Of a DNA stretch of 64,000 nt, positions 45,301 through 53,834 are shown one piece after another. The DNA is from Paenibacillus marchantiae. GTDB taxonomy: Bacteria > Bacillota > Bacilli > Paenibacillales > Paenibacillaceae. Each line of letters begins with the position of its first letter. Position 1 is the stretch's first letter. Location of the stretch: assembly GCF_028771845.1 (NCBI RefSeq), contig NZ_CP118270.1:3906001-3970000 (forward strand). Direction: 5' to 3'. Under the pieces are notes generated by a model. The model was not told where the DNA came from and did not search any database. It saw only the letters and a list, made by a program, of their open reading frames with translations. A program made the position numbers and the translations under genes.

Positions 45301-48300
45301 AGTGCAGCATTTACGTCAGGCAGTTTTAATGGCGTTTCTTCGTCTGTTACGGTGAATACACCCATATATCAACCAGTCATCCAAGTAGCTAAAACAGCTA
45401 GCACCTCGAATTTGACAGTAGGGGATTCCTTTAATTACTCCATTCAGGTCAACAATTCAGGCAATATTGCCGCAACGGTTACCTTGACGGATCCGATTCC
45501 TGCGGGAGCTGTATTCAGTACGAATAGTGTCATTATTAATGGCGTACCAACACCAGGTGTTAGCCCGGTAACAGGAATTAATTTGGGGCCGATCGCTGCA
45601 GGCTCGAACGTAACGGTCACTTTTGTTGCCATGGTCACAAGTTTGCCTGATTCAAGGCAGTTGACTAACCAAGCAGTTGCATCATTTGCCTACACTCTTC
45701 CAAGTGGGAGAACGGTTGCCGGTTCTTCGTTATCGAACACCATTAACATTCCCGTATCCTTGCCCAATGTAACGATAGTAAACAGTGACAATGTAGAGTA
45801 TGGCGTGGTCGGGGATATCATTCGATACACATCTGTTATTCGTAACAACGGAACAGTAGCCGTTAACAATGTGGTATATGTCAACCCTCTTCCTCCGAAT
45901 ACCCCATTTGTACCCGGAAGCGTCATTGTGAACGGGACTTCATTCCCGCTCTCCAATCCGACCGCCGGCATTCCAATCGGTACGTTGGCTCCAGGAGCCG
46001 AGGTTACCGTAACTTTTGAGGTGACGATTACTATGCCGATCCCTTCACAGATTAACAATCAGTCGACGGTCAGCTTCACATCCGGTTCATTTTCGGGGTC
46101 ATCATCATCCAATACAACACAGACTCCGGTCATACAACCGCAAATTTCACTCATCAAAACAGCAAATACAGTTAATGCGACCGTAGGCGACACGGTTATA
46201 TATACAGTAACTGTCAGTAACACAGGCAATCTGGAGGCAAACGTTACAGTGACAGATACGATTCCTACTGTCACAACTTTTGTACCCAATAGTCTCGTGG
46301 TATCTGGTGTACCACAGCCTGGAGCAACACCAGGAACGGGTATTCCTGTAGGCATTGTGGCAGCGGGAGCGACAGCTGTTGTTACATTTGCCGTTGTTGT
46401 GGATTCACTTCCATCTCCGCAGCAACTTAGCAATTTTGCGACGTCATCTTTTACTTTCACACCTCCTGACGGGCGAACGTTAACAGGGACAGCCACCTCA
46501 AATACACTGACGTTTCCAGTCTCGTCGCCAAACGTTGCCGTAGTTAAAAGTACAGTTTCTACTGCGGCTGCCGTAGGGGATACTGTTACTTACTCCATTT
46601 TGGTAACGAACAGCGGAATAGCACCGGTAAATAATATTCAGTTTTCGGATCCAATTCCTACGGGGGCCTCTTTTGTTGCAGGAAGTGTCACTATAAATGG
46701 GGTAGTGCAGACCGCTTCCAATCCGGCAGGGGGGATATCACTAGGTACGCTCGCTCCCGGAACGTCTGCAACTGTGACTTTCAGTATCAATGTCAATGCG
46801 ATCCCACCAAGTGGACAATTAAGCAATCGATCCACAGTGAGTTTTACCTCGGGGACATTCTCAAGCACAACGTTCTCCAATACTGTGGTTACACCGGTAT
46901 TTCAGCCCATTCTATCAGCACAAAAAACGGCGAGTACACGAAATGCTACCGTTGGGGATACCGTCAGTTACACGATTACCGTCAACAATCAGGGTAACTA
47001 TGGTGCCCAGATTAACCTAACGGACAATATTCCTACAGGAACCATACTTGTTCCGAACAGTGTGATTGTAAATGGTCAGCCATTACCTGCAGCCAATCCT
47101 GCAACAGGCATTCCGGCAGGCACTGTTGCTGCTGGGGCAACAACAACGGTTACCTTTTCCGTAGTTATTGATACTTTGCCGACCCCGCAACAGCTGGTGA
47201 ATCAGGCTTCGGTTGCTCTTTCCTTTACGCTGCCTGACGGACGCAACATCACGGGTTCTGTTTTGTCTAATATACTTACCATTTCAGTGTCGGCTCCCGA
47301 TGTCGATGTGGTGAAATCTACGACATCTACGTCTGTATCTGTTGGTGATGTCGTGACGTACAGCATTGCAGTAACTAATAACGGAATAGCGACTGTCAGC
47401 AATGTGGTCTTTACGGATGCATTGCCGGCAAGTACTGTTCTTACAGCAAACAGCGTGTTTATTGATGGAGTTCCTCGACCGGGTGTCAATCCTTCAACCG
47501 GAATAACGCTTGGTTCCATCGCGCCTGGAGTTACCGTGACCGTTGTGTTTAGTGTGCAGGTTACAGCACTCCCATCCAGTGCAGTATTAAACAATCAGTC
47601 TACAGTGAGCTTTACATCAGGTGTTTTTTCAGCTACCACATTTTCTAATACGGTCACTACCCCGGTATACCAACCGATTCTGTCGGCAGTCAAAACGGGA
47701 GACCAGGCTATAGCAACGGTAGGGGATACGGTCGTTTACAGCATCGCGATTACCAATGCAGGGAACTTTGGGGCATCTGTCACGTTAACGGATACCATTC
47801 CGGCAGGAACAGAACTTGTGCCAAATAGCGTCATTATTAATGGAGCTTCAGCACCAGGAGCCGATCCGGCTTCAGGGATACCACTGGGTGTAGTCTCCAC
47901 AACAACTGTAATCATGTTCTCGGTCGTGATCATCACCCTACCTTTAAGCCAGGCCATAACCAATCAGGCCTCAGCAACCTATTCCTACACGCTGCCGGAT
48001 GGAAGAACACTGGGAGGAAGCCTTTCGTCCAATTCTCTCAATATTCAGGTGTCTGCTCCGAATGTCAGTGTCGTCAAGACGACACCAGTAATTGATGTTG
48101 TAGTGGGTGATACGATTGTATATGAGATGGTCGTAACCAATAATGGGATTGATCCTGTCAACAATGTCGTGTTAACCGATCCAATCAGTTCGGCTGTTAC
48201 TTTTGTCACAGGCAGTGTCCTGGTTGACGGCGTTCCACGTCTCACGGCTAACCCGACACTGGGGATAGCGCTTGGTTCTTTGGCACCTGGAGCATCTGTA

Positions 48301-49110
48301 TCCGTTTCGTATGCGGTTCGGGTCAACACGCTGCCTGCACCACCGCAAGTGAGTAGTCAGTCATCGGTAAGTTTCACATCGGGTGTATTCTCGGGAGCGG
48401 CCTATTCAAATACCGTGGTAACACCAATTTATCAGCCGATTATTGCTGTAACCAAAACAGCGAGTACGTCCAATGCCACCATCGGAGACATCATTACCTA
48501 TTCTTTTACCATTTCCAACAGTGGGAATTTAGCAGCCAATTTGACACTTACGGATAACATTCCGAATGGAGCAGTACTGCTTCCCAACAGCGTCCTGATT
48601 GATGGTGTTCCACAGCCAGGTGCAAATCCGGAATCAGGGATTGTTGTTGGGACGATACCTCCAGGAGGGTCCGTTAATGTAACGGTCACTCTGGAAGTTA
48701 CCGTGGATTCATTGCCGCAGAATCAGCAGCTGGTCAATCAGGCGGTAGCCAATTATACATTTAGTCCGCCGGATGGACGTCAGTTGACGGGTACAGTATC
48801 CTCCAACGTTCTGGTGATTCCTGTATCTGCACCAAATGTCGTTGTGATCAAAAGCACAAGTGCAGTTGATGCTGTTGTCGGCGATGTGATCACCTATACA
48901 GTTGTGGTAACCAATAGTGGCATCGAGGTAGTCAATAGCGTGGTTATGGTAGACCCTGTACCAACAGGCACCGTATTTGTAGCGGGAAGTGTTACGGTGG
49001 ATGGCGTGGCAAGGCCTACGGGGAATCCGAATACAGGGATAACACTCGGTTCAATTGTCGCCGGTGCTTCAGTTACCGTTACATTCAGAGTGGAGGTTGT
49101 AGTGATATGA
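42400..49110 (+). CDS. Giant DUF11-repeat protein (15 repeats)
   Basis: The protein has 2236 residues. A unique N-terminal domain (about 1-345, beginning with NATGAITFTGNTLGLSRSDT) is followed by 15 DUF11-type beta-sandwich repeats of about 125-130 residues. Each has a K-S/T-A-S, VGD, Y-T/S, V-x-N-x-G core and a PNSV or GSV turn. From repeat 2 on they alternate between class A (ending DGR, then SNTLTIPV) and class B (ending FTSG-F, then SNTVVTPVYQP). Composition is rich in Ser, Thr, Asn and Val with almost no Cys. No signal peptide, membrane helix or LPxTG anchor is visible. GTG 42400 lies inside the GGGGAGGTGA ribosome binding site, so the true start is uncertain. It is probably a surface, spore or matrix filament protein. 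Confidence 0.85.
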   Translation: MRSIPLVVRSTVNATGAITFTGNTLGLSRSDTAGVPGTQDSIGAFTTTNASVQYGTYPLGTTSLYQSNSSAAILVLPAGSTVLYAELIWGGSYINGTVNLSAAINNPVTFTTPAGTSSVTPDPATYNQFDLGNGAAGYVRSANVTSLVQNGGAGTYTTGAVVGTIVITNDATANHAGWTLGVIYQNPSLPFRNMSLRAGGVLVQSTSAPVVTTLTGFATPLSGALGGRALFSAQEGDANRTGDQALFGPTSATSVALSGPNNLAANFFASQINGDTGTLNTTGTFGTRNQTNGAPGTNIIGGRQGWDITNVDVSSRLINNQSSAVLTLTTSGDAYIVNANAIQVDINAPKITVAKASVASGAVAGDSILYTVTVSNAGTASAASVVLSDSLPVGLTFIPGSVTVAGVSRPTLDVTAGIPLGSLNLSNSIVVTYRALIGQDASILQLVNSANAAFTFQSVAGGSVITGVIPSNNSTLPVYSPNLSIVKSASTTNATVGDQVTYTLQVNNGGNVSANVTLTDNIPSGSSYVAGSFRLNGNVIAGANPATGVNLGSLAAGSTNTVTFQVLVTSLPTPPTLVDQATATYSFNSPDGRTINGTVASNTLTIPVTLPNVTTVKSASVTDVAVGETFTYTIVTTNSGIQVINNVVLTDAIPVGTTFVAGSVIVRGTVVPSANPSSGISLGTLAAGSSASVTFQVNVQSLPASSSLVNRAVVSYSSGSFTGISNSNSITTPVYQAAIGINKLASETNATLGDQISYTLVVTNNGTIATQVNITDTIPSGLTFNPDSVTVNGTARPGTNPLTGITLGGLLPGATSTIVFRTSLTTLPSPPTLENQGAASYTYQLPSGRNLSGSSLSNVVRIPASSPNILISKTVSTPDATVGDVLTYTVVATNAGSSAVQNLVISDTPTGSEFVSGSVTINGAAARNASPLSGIAVGALNSSSSVTVTYQTRVTSVPSTGSVSNRASAAFTSGSFNGVSSSVTVNTPIYQPVIQVAKTASTSNLTVGDSFNYSIQVNNSGNIAATVTLTDPIPAGAVFSTNSVIINGVPTPGVSPVTGINLGPIAAGSNVTVTFVAMVTSLPDSRQLTNQAVASFAYTLPSGRTVAGSSLSNTINIPVSLPNVTIVNSDNVEYGVVGDIIRYTSVIRNNGTVAVNNVVYVNPLPPNTPFVPGSVIVNGTSFPLSNPTAGIPIGTLAPGAEVTVTFEVTITMPIPSQINNQSTVSFTSGSFSGSSSSNTTQTPVIQPQISLIKTANTVNATVGDTVIYTVTVSNTGNLEANVTVTDTIPTVTTFVPNSLVVSGVPQPGATPGTGIPVGIVAAGATAVVTFAVVVDSLPSPQQLSNFATSSFTFTPPDGRTLTGTATSNTLTFPVSSPNVAVVKSTVSTAAAVGDTVTYSILVTNSGIAPVNNIQFSDPIPTGASFVAGSVTINGVVQTASNPAGGISLGTLAPGTSATVTFSINVNAIPPSGQLSNRSTVSFTSGTFSSTTFSNTVVTPVFQPILSAQKTASTRNATVGDTVSYTITVNNQGNYGAQINLTDNIPTGTILVPNSVIVNGQPLPAANPATGIPAGTVAAGATTTVTFSVVIDTLPTPQQLVNQASVALSFTLPDGRNITGSVLSNILTISVSAPDVDVVKSTTSTSVSVGDVVTYSIAVTNNGIATVSNVVFTDALPASTVLTANSVFIDGVPRPGVNPSTGITLGSIAPGVTVTVVFSVQVTALPSSAVLNNQSTVSFTSGVFSATTFSNTVTTPVYQPILSAVKTGDQAIATVGDTVVYSIAITNAGNFGASVTLTDTIPAGTELVPNSVIINGASAPGADPASGIPLGVVSTTTVIMFSVVIITLPLSQAITNQASATYSYTLPDGRTLGGSLSSNSLNIQVSAPNVSVVKTTPVIDVVVGDTIVYEMVVTNNGIDPVNNVVLTDPISSAVTFVTGSVLVDGVPRLTANPTLGIALGSLAPGASVSVSYAVRVNTLPAPPQVSSQSSVSFTSGVFSGAAYSNTVVTPIYQPIIAVTKTASTSNATIGDIITYSFTISNSGNLAANLTLTDNIPNGAVLLPNSVLIDGVPQPGANPESGIVVGTIPPGGSVNVTVTLEVTVDSLPQNQQLVNQAVANYTFSPPDGRQLTGTVSSNVLVIPVSAPNVVVIKSTSAVDAVVGDVITYTVVVTNSGIEVVNSVVMVDPVPTGTVFVAGSVTVDGVARPTGNPNTGITLGSIVAGASVTVTFRVEVVVI

Positions 49111-50801
49111 GCCAATCTTCCGGTCCGTTGTCCCACACGCTACAGAATCAGTCACTGGTTCGATTCAGCTCGGGTACGACTGAACTGGAACAGGTGGCCT
49201 ATTCTAATACGGTAGTTACACCATGGATCGGCCCCAGGCTGGAGGTTTACAAGTTTTGCAACGTTGCTGAGGCTGCTCTGGGGCAGACACTGACCTATCT
49301 GATTGAAATTGTGAATTCGGGTAATTGTGCTGCCATGGTCCATGTATTGGATTCGCTCTCGTCGGAAACTTCACTTCTCCCCAATAGTGTACTCCTGGAT
49401 GGAACTCCGCTGCCAGGAGTATCACCGGAGAGAGGGATTCCTGCGCAGGAAATCGTACCTGGAGCGACGTTGCGTATTCATTTTCAGGTGATCATCGTCG
49501 GTCTTCCTCAGGACTTGAAACTGGTGAATCAAGCGAAGATACGTTATACATTTGTGACGCCGGAAGGACGAATGGTTGAGGGAGAAGAGCAATCCAACGT
49601 GGTAGAAGTAAATCTGGTCTCGTCAAGTCTGTCGTTGGTTTTGAATGCAGATCGTGTGCAAACCTTTGTCGGAGATATCGTCACTTACAACCTTTTGGTG
49701 AGTAACCCGGGTTTTATAATAGGAAACGATACCAGGGTAACGATCCCATTACCCAAAGGGATTGAATTTCTTCCGGGAAGTGTCATTGTGAATGAGATTT
49801 TTGTTCCCGAGACGACGCCTGACTCCGGGATTATGATAGGCGAGGTACTACCCGAAGAATCTGTTCCAATTCAATTTCGAGTACAGGTCACGGGAGGAAG
49901 CATAGCTGAGAATTTAACAATTCAGGCAGTACTAGAGTACGTTTCAGGTGACACATTGGAGAATGTATACTCGAACGTAGCAACTTTACAAATCATTCAA
50001 CCTCGGATTTCGATTGCGAAAAGTGTGAATCCACCCATCGCTACTCCTGGGGATACCGTTCAATACCAAATAACGGTACACAATGAAGGTTCTTTTGCAG
50101 TAGATGCTATCGTGACGGATTTTCTTCCGCCAGGTATGCGCTATGTTGAGGGGAGCCTGGGGTGGAACGGTGTGAAACGGCTTGGAACAAATCCAGTCAA
50201 AGGCATCAATCTGGGAACGTTGACTGCACGTTCCGTGGTTAATATCCAATTTGAAGTGCATCTCACAGAGCAGGAGCGGGGTGTACCTGCAGTCTTCGAA
50301 CTGATGAATCAGGCTCGCCTGATCTATACATTTCGCTTGCCAGATTCGCGTTCTGTGCAACGAATAATTTCCTCCAATACGGCTGTCATTCAGTTGAAGT
50401 TTCCTATCATCTCGGTTCATGTGGAAGTGAAGCCAGACTTGATCGAAAGGGGAGGAAATGTAACCTTTCATGTACATGTGACCAACAAAGGGGCCTGGCC
50501 CGCGCGGGTGCAGTTGGCTGATGTGCTCCCTCCAGGTGCCAAATGGATTGGGGAAGCAGAAGTACGGGATCGAGCGATCATTTCAGAGTATTCATCACCA
50601 AGATTTTTACATTTGGGTGAGATGGAACCTGGAGCGGAGAAATGGGTCACTTACATTGCACAAATATCCTCCGCTGAACAACTGGGAATCCAGCAGGGTA
50701 CCGTAACTGCAATGTATACCTACGAGTGGAACGGTCAGAGGCATTCAGGACAGTCCATTTCGAATGTATACACCATTATTGTTGAAGATGGCGATGAATG
50801 A
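43441..50801 (+). repeat. Higher-order A/B DUF11 repeat array, period about 765 bp
   Basis: Nineteen DUF11 repeats run across both genes. The conserved Lys codon (or its equivalent) of successive class A repeats falls at 43858, 44626, 45391, 46156, 46924, 47692 and 48454, so the spacing is 762-768 bases. In the second gene it falls at 49251 and 50019, 768 apart. Only the interval that spans the gene junction differs (797). Repeats 2, 4 and so on to 18 are class A; 3, 5 and so on to 19 are class B. Nucleotide identity between units is modest, so the duplication is old. Confidence 0.8.
49107..50801 (+). CDS. Second DUF11-repeat protein, beginning mid-repeat and overlapping the first by ATGA
   Basis: The protein has 564 residues. 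Its first 45 residues (LQNQSLVRFSSGTTELEQVA, then YSNTVVTPW) are the C-terminal half of the class B repeat that the first gene leaves unfinished. Four more DUF11 repeats follow in A, B, A, B order (starting near 49240, 49620, 50000, 50400), more diverged than those in the first gene. There is no signal peptide or anchor. GGAGGT at 49092-49097 lies 9 bases before ATG 49107, and ATG overlaps the upstream TGA, so translation is probably coupled. The gene looks like the split-off end of one ancestral reading frame. Confidence 0.82.
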   Translation: MSQSSGPLSHTLQNQSLVRFSSGTTELEQVAYSNTVVTPWIGPRLEVYKFCNVAEAALGQTLTYLIEIVNSGNCAAMVHVLDSLSSETSLLPNSVLLDGTPLPGVSPERGIPAQEIVPGATLRIHFQVIIVGLPQDLKLVNQAKIRYTFVTPEGRMVEGEEQSNVVEVNLVSSSLSLVLNADRVQTFVGDIVTYNLLVSNPGFIIGNDTRVTIPLPKGIEFLPGSVIVNEIFVPETTPDSGIMIGEVLPEESVPIQFRVQVTGGSIAENLTIQAVLEYVSGDTLENVYSNVATLQIIQPRISIAKSVNPPIATPGDTVQYQITVHNEGSFAVDAIVTDFLPPGMRYVEGSLGWNGVKRLGTNPVKGINLGTLTARSVVNIQFEVHLTEQERGVPAVFELMNQARLIYTFRLPDSRSVQRIISSNTAVIQLKFPIISVHVEVKPDLIERGGNVTFHVHVTNKGAWPARVQLADVLPPGAKWIGEAEVRDRAIISEYSSPRFLHLGEMEPGAEKWVTYIAQISSAEQLGIQQGTVTAMYTYEWNGQRHSGQSISNVYTIIVEDGDE

Positions 50802-50864
50802 AGGGGGATACTAGCTTTTTCCTGTAAATGTAAGGGATTTTTTGCTTCTTTATGGAGTCATGAC

Positions 50865-50893
50865 ATTACACGAAGGTGAATGAATGGTATACT
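50865..50893 (+). promoter_or_regulatory. Sigma-A-type promoter of the YolD-like gene
   Basis: ATTACA (50865-50870), 17 bases, TATACT (50888-50893). A small hairpin (ACCCG at 50919-50923, CGGGT at 50930-50934) lies between it and the ribosome binding site. Confidence 0.55.
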
Positions 50894-50963
50894 AATTAAA
50901 TATGACCTCGGCAAATAACCCGTGGATTCGGGTGTCGGATTAGCTATAGAGGAGGCCGCTACA

Positions 50964-51221
50964 TTGGCAAAAGCAAAAGTTGCAAAAAGACCTACCCGGG
51001 ATGAGTTTGAACTGGAAGAGCTGGGGAACCAACTAGTTGAGGCGTATCAAGAACGTTCGGAAGTGTTGCTGACCGTATGGGGCAAGGAAGATCAGGTTCA
51101 TGGGGTGATTGTGAAGTTGGACTCACGTACCCGGCTAGTGCATGTGGAGTATACAGAGGAAGAATTTACGGCCAAAGTGCCGTTCCTGGATATTATGCGC
51201 ATTGATTCCCCACGGTTTTGA
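50964..51221 (+). CDS. YolD-like small protein
   Basis: The protein has 85 residues. After a basic start (MAKAKVAKRPTRDEFELEEL) comes a strand-rich C-terminus (VLLTVWGKEDQVHGVIVKLD, then LVHVEYTEEEFTAKVPFLDI) resembling YolD-like proteins. Those often sit beside Y-family DNA polymerases, but none is near here. AGAGGAGG 8 bases before TTG 50964 defines the start; the frame is open to 50922 upstream. The YolD assignment is from pattern resemblance only. Confidence 0.6.
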   Translation: MAKAKVAKRPTRDEFELEELGNQLVEAYQERSEVLLTVWGKEDQVHGVIVKLDSRTRLVHVEYTEEEFTAKVPFLDIMRIDSPRF

Positions 51222-51320
51222 AAAAGATGATAAACAGGATCTGAATCAGGGCATCCGCCCTGTCAAATCCATTCTCCCTGCATAAGATAACCCATACCTG
51301 TTGCAGAGGAGGTACGGTCA

Positions 51321-51443
51321 ATGAGCGAAGTATTAGGTGGAGAAGCAAGAGGAGGCTACGGATACGGAGGTTTTACTTCTGTAGGTGCCATTCTGGTTTT
51401 GTTTATCCTGTTGGTTATCATCTCCAAAGCATTCCTGGTATAA
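51321..51443 (+). CDS. YjcZ-family small sporulation-type peptide
   Basis: The peptide has 40 residues: MSEVLGGEARGGYGYGGFTS followed by a single hydrophobic helix VGAILVLFILLVIISKAFLV. Short GYGYGG-plus-helix peptides are typical of the YjcZ family, which is associated with sporulation in Bacillus. GAGGAGG about 9 bases upstream of ATG 51321 and a terminator 24 bases after the stop make it a convincing complete gene. Confidence 0.8.
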   Translation: MSEVLGGEARGGYGYGGFTSVGAILVLFILLVIISKAFLV

Positions 51444-51466
51444 TTATTATTCCAGATGAATAAAGG

Positions 51467-51498
51467 AAGCTCTGCCATCGCGGCAGAGCTTTTTTTGT
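51467..51498. terminator. Terminator between YjcZ-type gene and APC permease
   Basis: AAGCTCTGCC (51467-51476) pairs with GGCAGAGCTT (51482-51491), followed by a T run. It can serve both converging genes. Confidence 0.85.
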
Positions 51499-52761
51499 TT
51501 ATATTTTGTGTTGTCGTTTGCGGCTGAGAAGTCCGTACAGAACGACGATCACCACAGGGTAGAGAACGGCCCACCCGGCAAAAGGGAACACAATGGCTGT
51601 CGCCACAAAGGAAATCCAACTGATGGTTACCCCAGTACGACTTCCCTTGAGTAAGCGTATTCCGGCTGCGCATCCACCAAGATAGGTGAGAATGAACGTT
51701 GCATTAGGCAACTGAATAAGTGTGGTGAGTGACACCAGACCTGATCCGTATATGCCTAACACGAGAGTGAAGCAGATGGCCAGGAAGCCGATTGCAGCAA
51801 TTGGTGTATGGTACCGACTGGATAAGCGGGACATCCATTGCGGGGCGGATCCTTGTCTTGCCAGTGCATAGGCGACACGGGATGCGGCACCAGCATACGC
51901 AATGACCGTAGCGGTGCAAATGAATATGCCAGTTAGCCCAGCAAGTAATCCACCCCAGGAACCGAGAGCCTGACTAATGATCCATACGAGAGAGACATCA
52001 GCTCCGCCATGAAGATAGCTTTGGGTTCCGACTGTCGCCAGTGCAGTCAGGAAATAGAGCACACCTACAATGATGGCAGCAATGGTTACGCCTTTGATAG
52101 CTGCCTTGCGTGGATCAGTAAATTCTTCAGACAGGTGAGATACAGCTTCCCAACCGATAAAACACCAGAACAGAATGGCCCCAGCCTGACCCACGCTGAC
52201 CCAACCACTTGGCATAAATGGTGTGAAATGTATGGATTGCATATTCGGAATAGCAAATACAAATGCCATGACTAGCACGATAATAATCGCTAGCACAACG
52301 CCAATCTGTACCTTTCCGGCAACCTGCATGCCTACAATGTTAATGATCAGTCCAGCCGCCAGCATGAGGGCGGCAATCGCTGTTCTATATCCTTCCCCGA
52401 GTCCCAGCGCAGCCGTCATGTAGCCTGCACCTGTAAGGGCAGCCACGGGAGCACCGATGGGAACGGACATTAGAAAGAACCATCCAACCACGGCTCCTGC
52501 CCGTTGTCCGAAAGCGAGGGTGACGAAATGGGATACACCGCCTGCGTCCGGGTATCGGGCTGAGAGTAATCCCATGGATAGGGCGAGTGGGAGAATCAGC
52601 AGCACCATGCCTCCCCAGGCGAGAAGTGAAGCTGGTCCTGCAAGTTCGGCAGCAAGTCCGGGTACAATCAGGACACCTGAACCGAGAACTGCACTTATAT
52701 AAAGCGCAACAGCTTGCGGCATACCTATCGTTTTTTTGAGCTGCGAAGAAGATGTGTTCAT
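51499..52761 (-). CDS. APC-family amino acid permease
   Basis: The protein has 420 residues and about 12 helices. The unwound helix 1 motif YISAVLGSGVLIVPGLAAEL and the helix 6 text FWCFIGWEAVSHLSEEFTDP are typical of the APC superfamily (YjeH-like group). The substrate is probably an amino acid, and import or export is unclear. It is a single gene on the minus strand. Confidence 0.87.
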   Translation of the reverse strand: MNTSSSQLKKTIGMPQAVALYISAVLGSGVLIVPGLAAELAGPASLLAWGGMVLLILPLALSMGLLSARYPDAGGVSHFVTLAFGQRAGAVVGWFFLMSVPIGAPVAALTGAGYMTAALGLGEGYRTAIAALMLAAGLIINIVGMQVAGKVQIGVVLAIIIVLVMAFVFAIPNMQSIHFTPFMPSGWVSVGQAGAILFWCFIGWEAVSHLSEEFTDPRKAAIKGVTIAAIIVGVLYFLTALATVGTQSYLHGGADVSLVWIISQALGSWGGLLAGLTGIFICTATVIAYAGAASRVAYALARQGSAPQWMSRLSSRYHTPIAAIGFLAICFTLVLGIYGSGLVSLTTLIQLPNATFILTYLGGCAAGIRLLKGSRTGVTISWISFVATAIVFPFAGWAVLYPVVIVVLYGLLSRKRQHKI

Positions 52762-52935
52762 GAAATAAAATGGCCTGCCTTCCAGAATAAAATGATTTTA
52801 GAGCGAGAACTATGTAATTATATAGGAAGAGAGGCAATCAGTCATTGGCGAATTTTGTAGAAATTTCGATATCGGTCGTGCGGACGTTATGATAAAATAA
52901 AACTATCCCTAGAGAAAGATTGAGGTGTATCCCTA

Positions 52936-53439
52936 ATGAGTAAAGAGTTGACAGAAGCTTTGAACGAACAGATGAACTTCGAATTTTATTCGGCTCACGT
53001 ATATCAGGCGATGGCCGCATACTGTTCCAGCGAAAGCTTGGACGGATTTGCCAACTTCTTCATCGTACAAGCAGAGGAAGAGCGGTTCCACGCCATGAAA
53101 ATATACAAATTCCTGAATGACCGCGGACAACGCGCTACTCTTGCTGCATTGCCAGAGCCGAAGAATGAATATTCTTCAATGCTGGATGTGTTTGAACACG
53201 GATATGCACACGAGCAGCAAAACACGAAGAAATTCTACAATCTGGCTGACATTGCCCTGAATGAGCGTGAACATGCCACGATGTATTTCCTGAAGTGGTT
53301 CATCGATGAGCAAGTCGAAGAGGAAGCTCTGTTTGATAATATCATCCAGAAGTTGCGCCGTATCGAAAAAGATAGCAATGCTTTCTACATGCTGGACGCC
53401 GAATTTGGTAAACGTTCATTCACAGCTCCTGCGGAGTAA
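52936..53439 (+). CDS. Ferritin (FtnA-type)
   Basis: The protein has 167 residues in a four-helix bundle. Ferroxidase-site residues are visible as Glu16 (NEQMNFEFYSAHVY), Glu49 and His52 (EEERFHAMK), and the NEREHATMYFLKWFIDEQVE helix. There is no heme-ligand Met pattern of bacterioferritin. It stores iron in the cytoplasm. ATTGAGGTG lies upstream of ATG 52936. I did not find a convincing Fur or PerR site before it. Confidence 0.92.
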   Translation: MSKELTEALNEQMNFEFYSAHVYQAMAAYCSSESLDGFANFFIVQAEEERFHAMKIYKFLNDRGQRATLAALPEPKNEYSSMLDVFEHGYAHEQQNTKKFYNLADIALNEREHATMYFLKWFIDEQVEEEALFDNIIQKLRRIEKDSNAFYMLDAEFGKRSFTAPAE

Positions 53440-53834
53440 GAGGGGACTAAGCAAAGCAACAGGATTGATCCGAACGACAAGTAAATCGATCTACATATGA
53501 AAAGTCTGCTCTCGGGCAGGCTTTTTTGTTATACCATTTTAAGCTTCTTTGCTCTCTTCATATAAATTCCAGAAATGAATCTATCAGAAACCACAATTTG
53601 GGTTAATAGAATATATGTCAACATTGATCTATCCCGACGGATGTTCTTTTTCGAGCAAATCTATCAAATTCGTTTTATTTTTTTGGGTAATCTGACAAAA
53701 GTGTAACTCGAACGTAGCATTTGAAGCGAGAATGGGACGCACTCTTTTTGATAGTATTAGGATTATCGCCAAGGGCTGCACTGAGAGAAACATAGACACC
53801 CGGGGAAATACAAGACATAAGGGAGACTTTTATT
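53440..53834. other. Non-coding spacer with a terminator
   Basis: This is 395 bases between ferritin and the deacetylase. AGTCTGC (53503-53509) pairs with GCAGGCT (53516-53522) followed by T residues, a terminator for ferritin. The rest is AT-rich with no gene. GGGACGC at 53734-53740 recalls a c-di-GMP riboswitch fragment, but the rest of that fold is missing. Confidence 0.55.

Noticed and set aside
43441-49110. Regular repeats that might be a CRISPR or DNA-level satellite
   Set aside because: The period is about 765 bases, the units are in-frame protein domains with diverged nucleotides, and there are no short direct repeats with spacers.
44002-49136. Many long minus-strand open frames opposite the DUF11 genes
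   Set aside because: They are mirror frames of a Thr/Val/Ser-rich repetitive coding strand, recur once per repeat and have no ribosome binding sites.
53690-53830. Possible cyclic di-GMP riboswitch before the polysaccharide deacetylase
   Set aside because: Only a GGGACGC fragment resembles the class I aptamer; the partner stem and tetraloop receptor could not be found.
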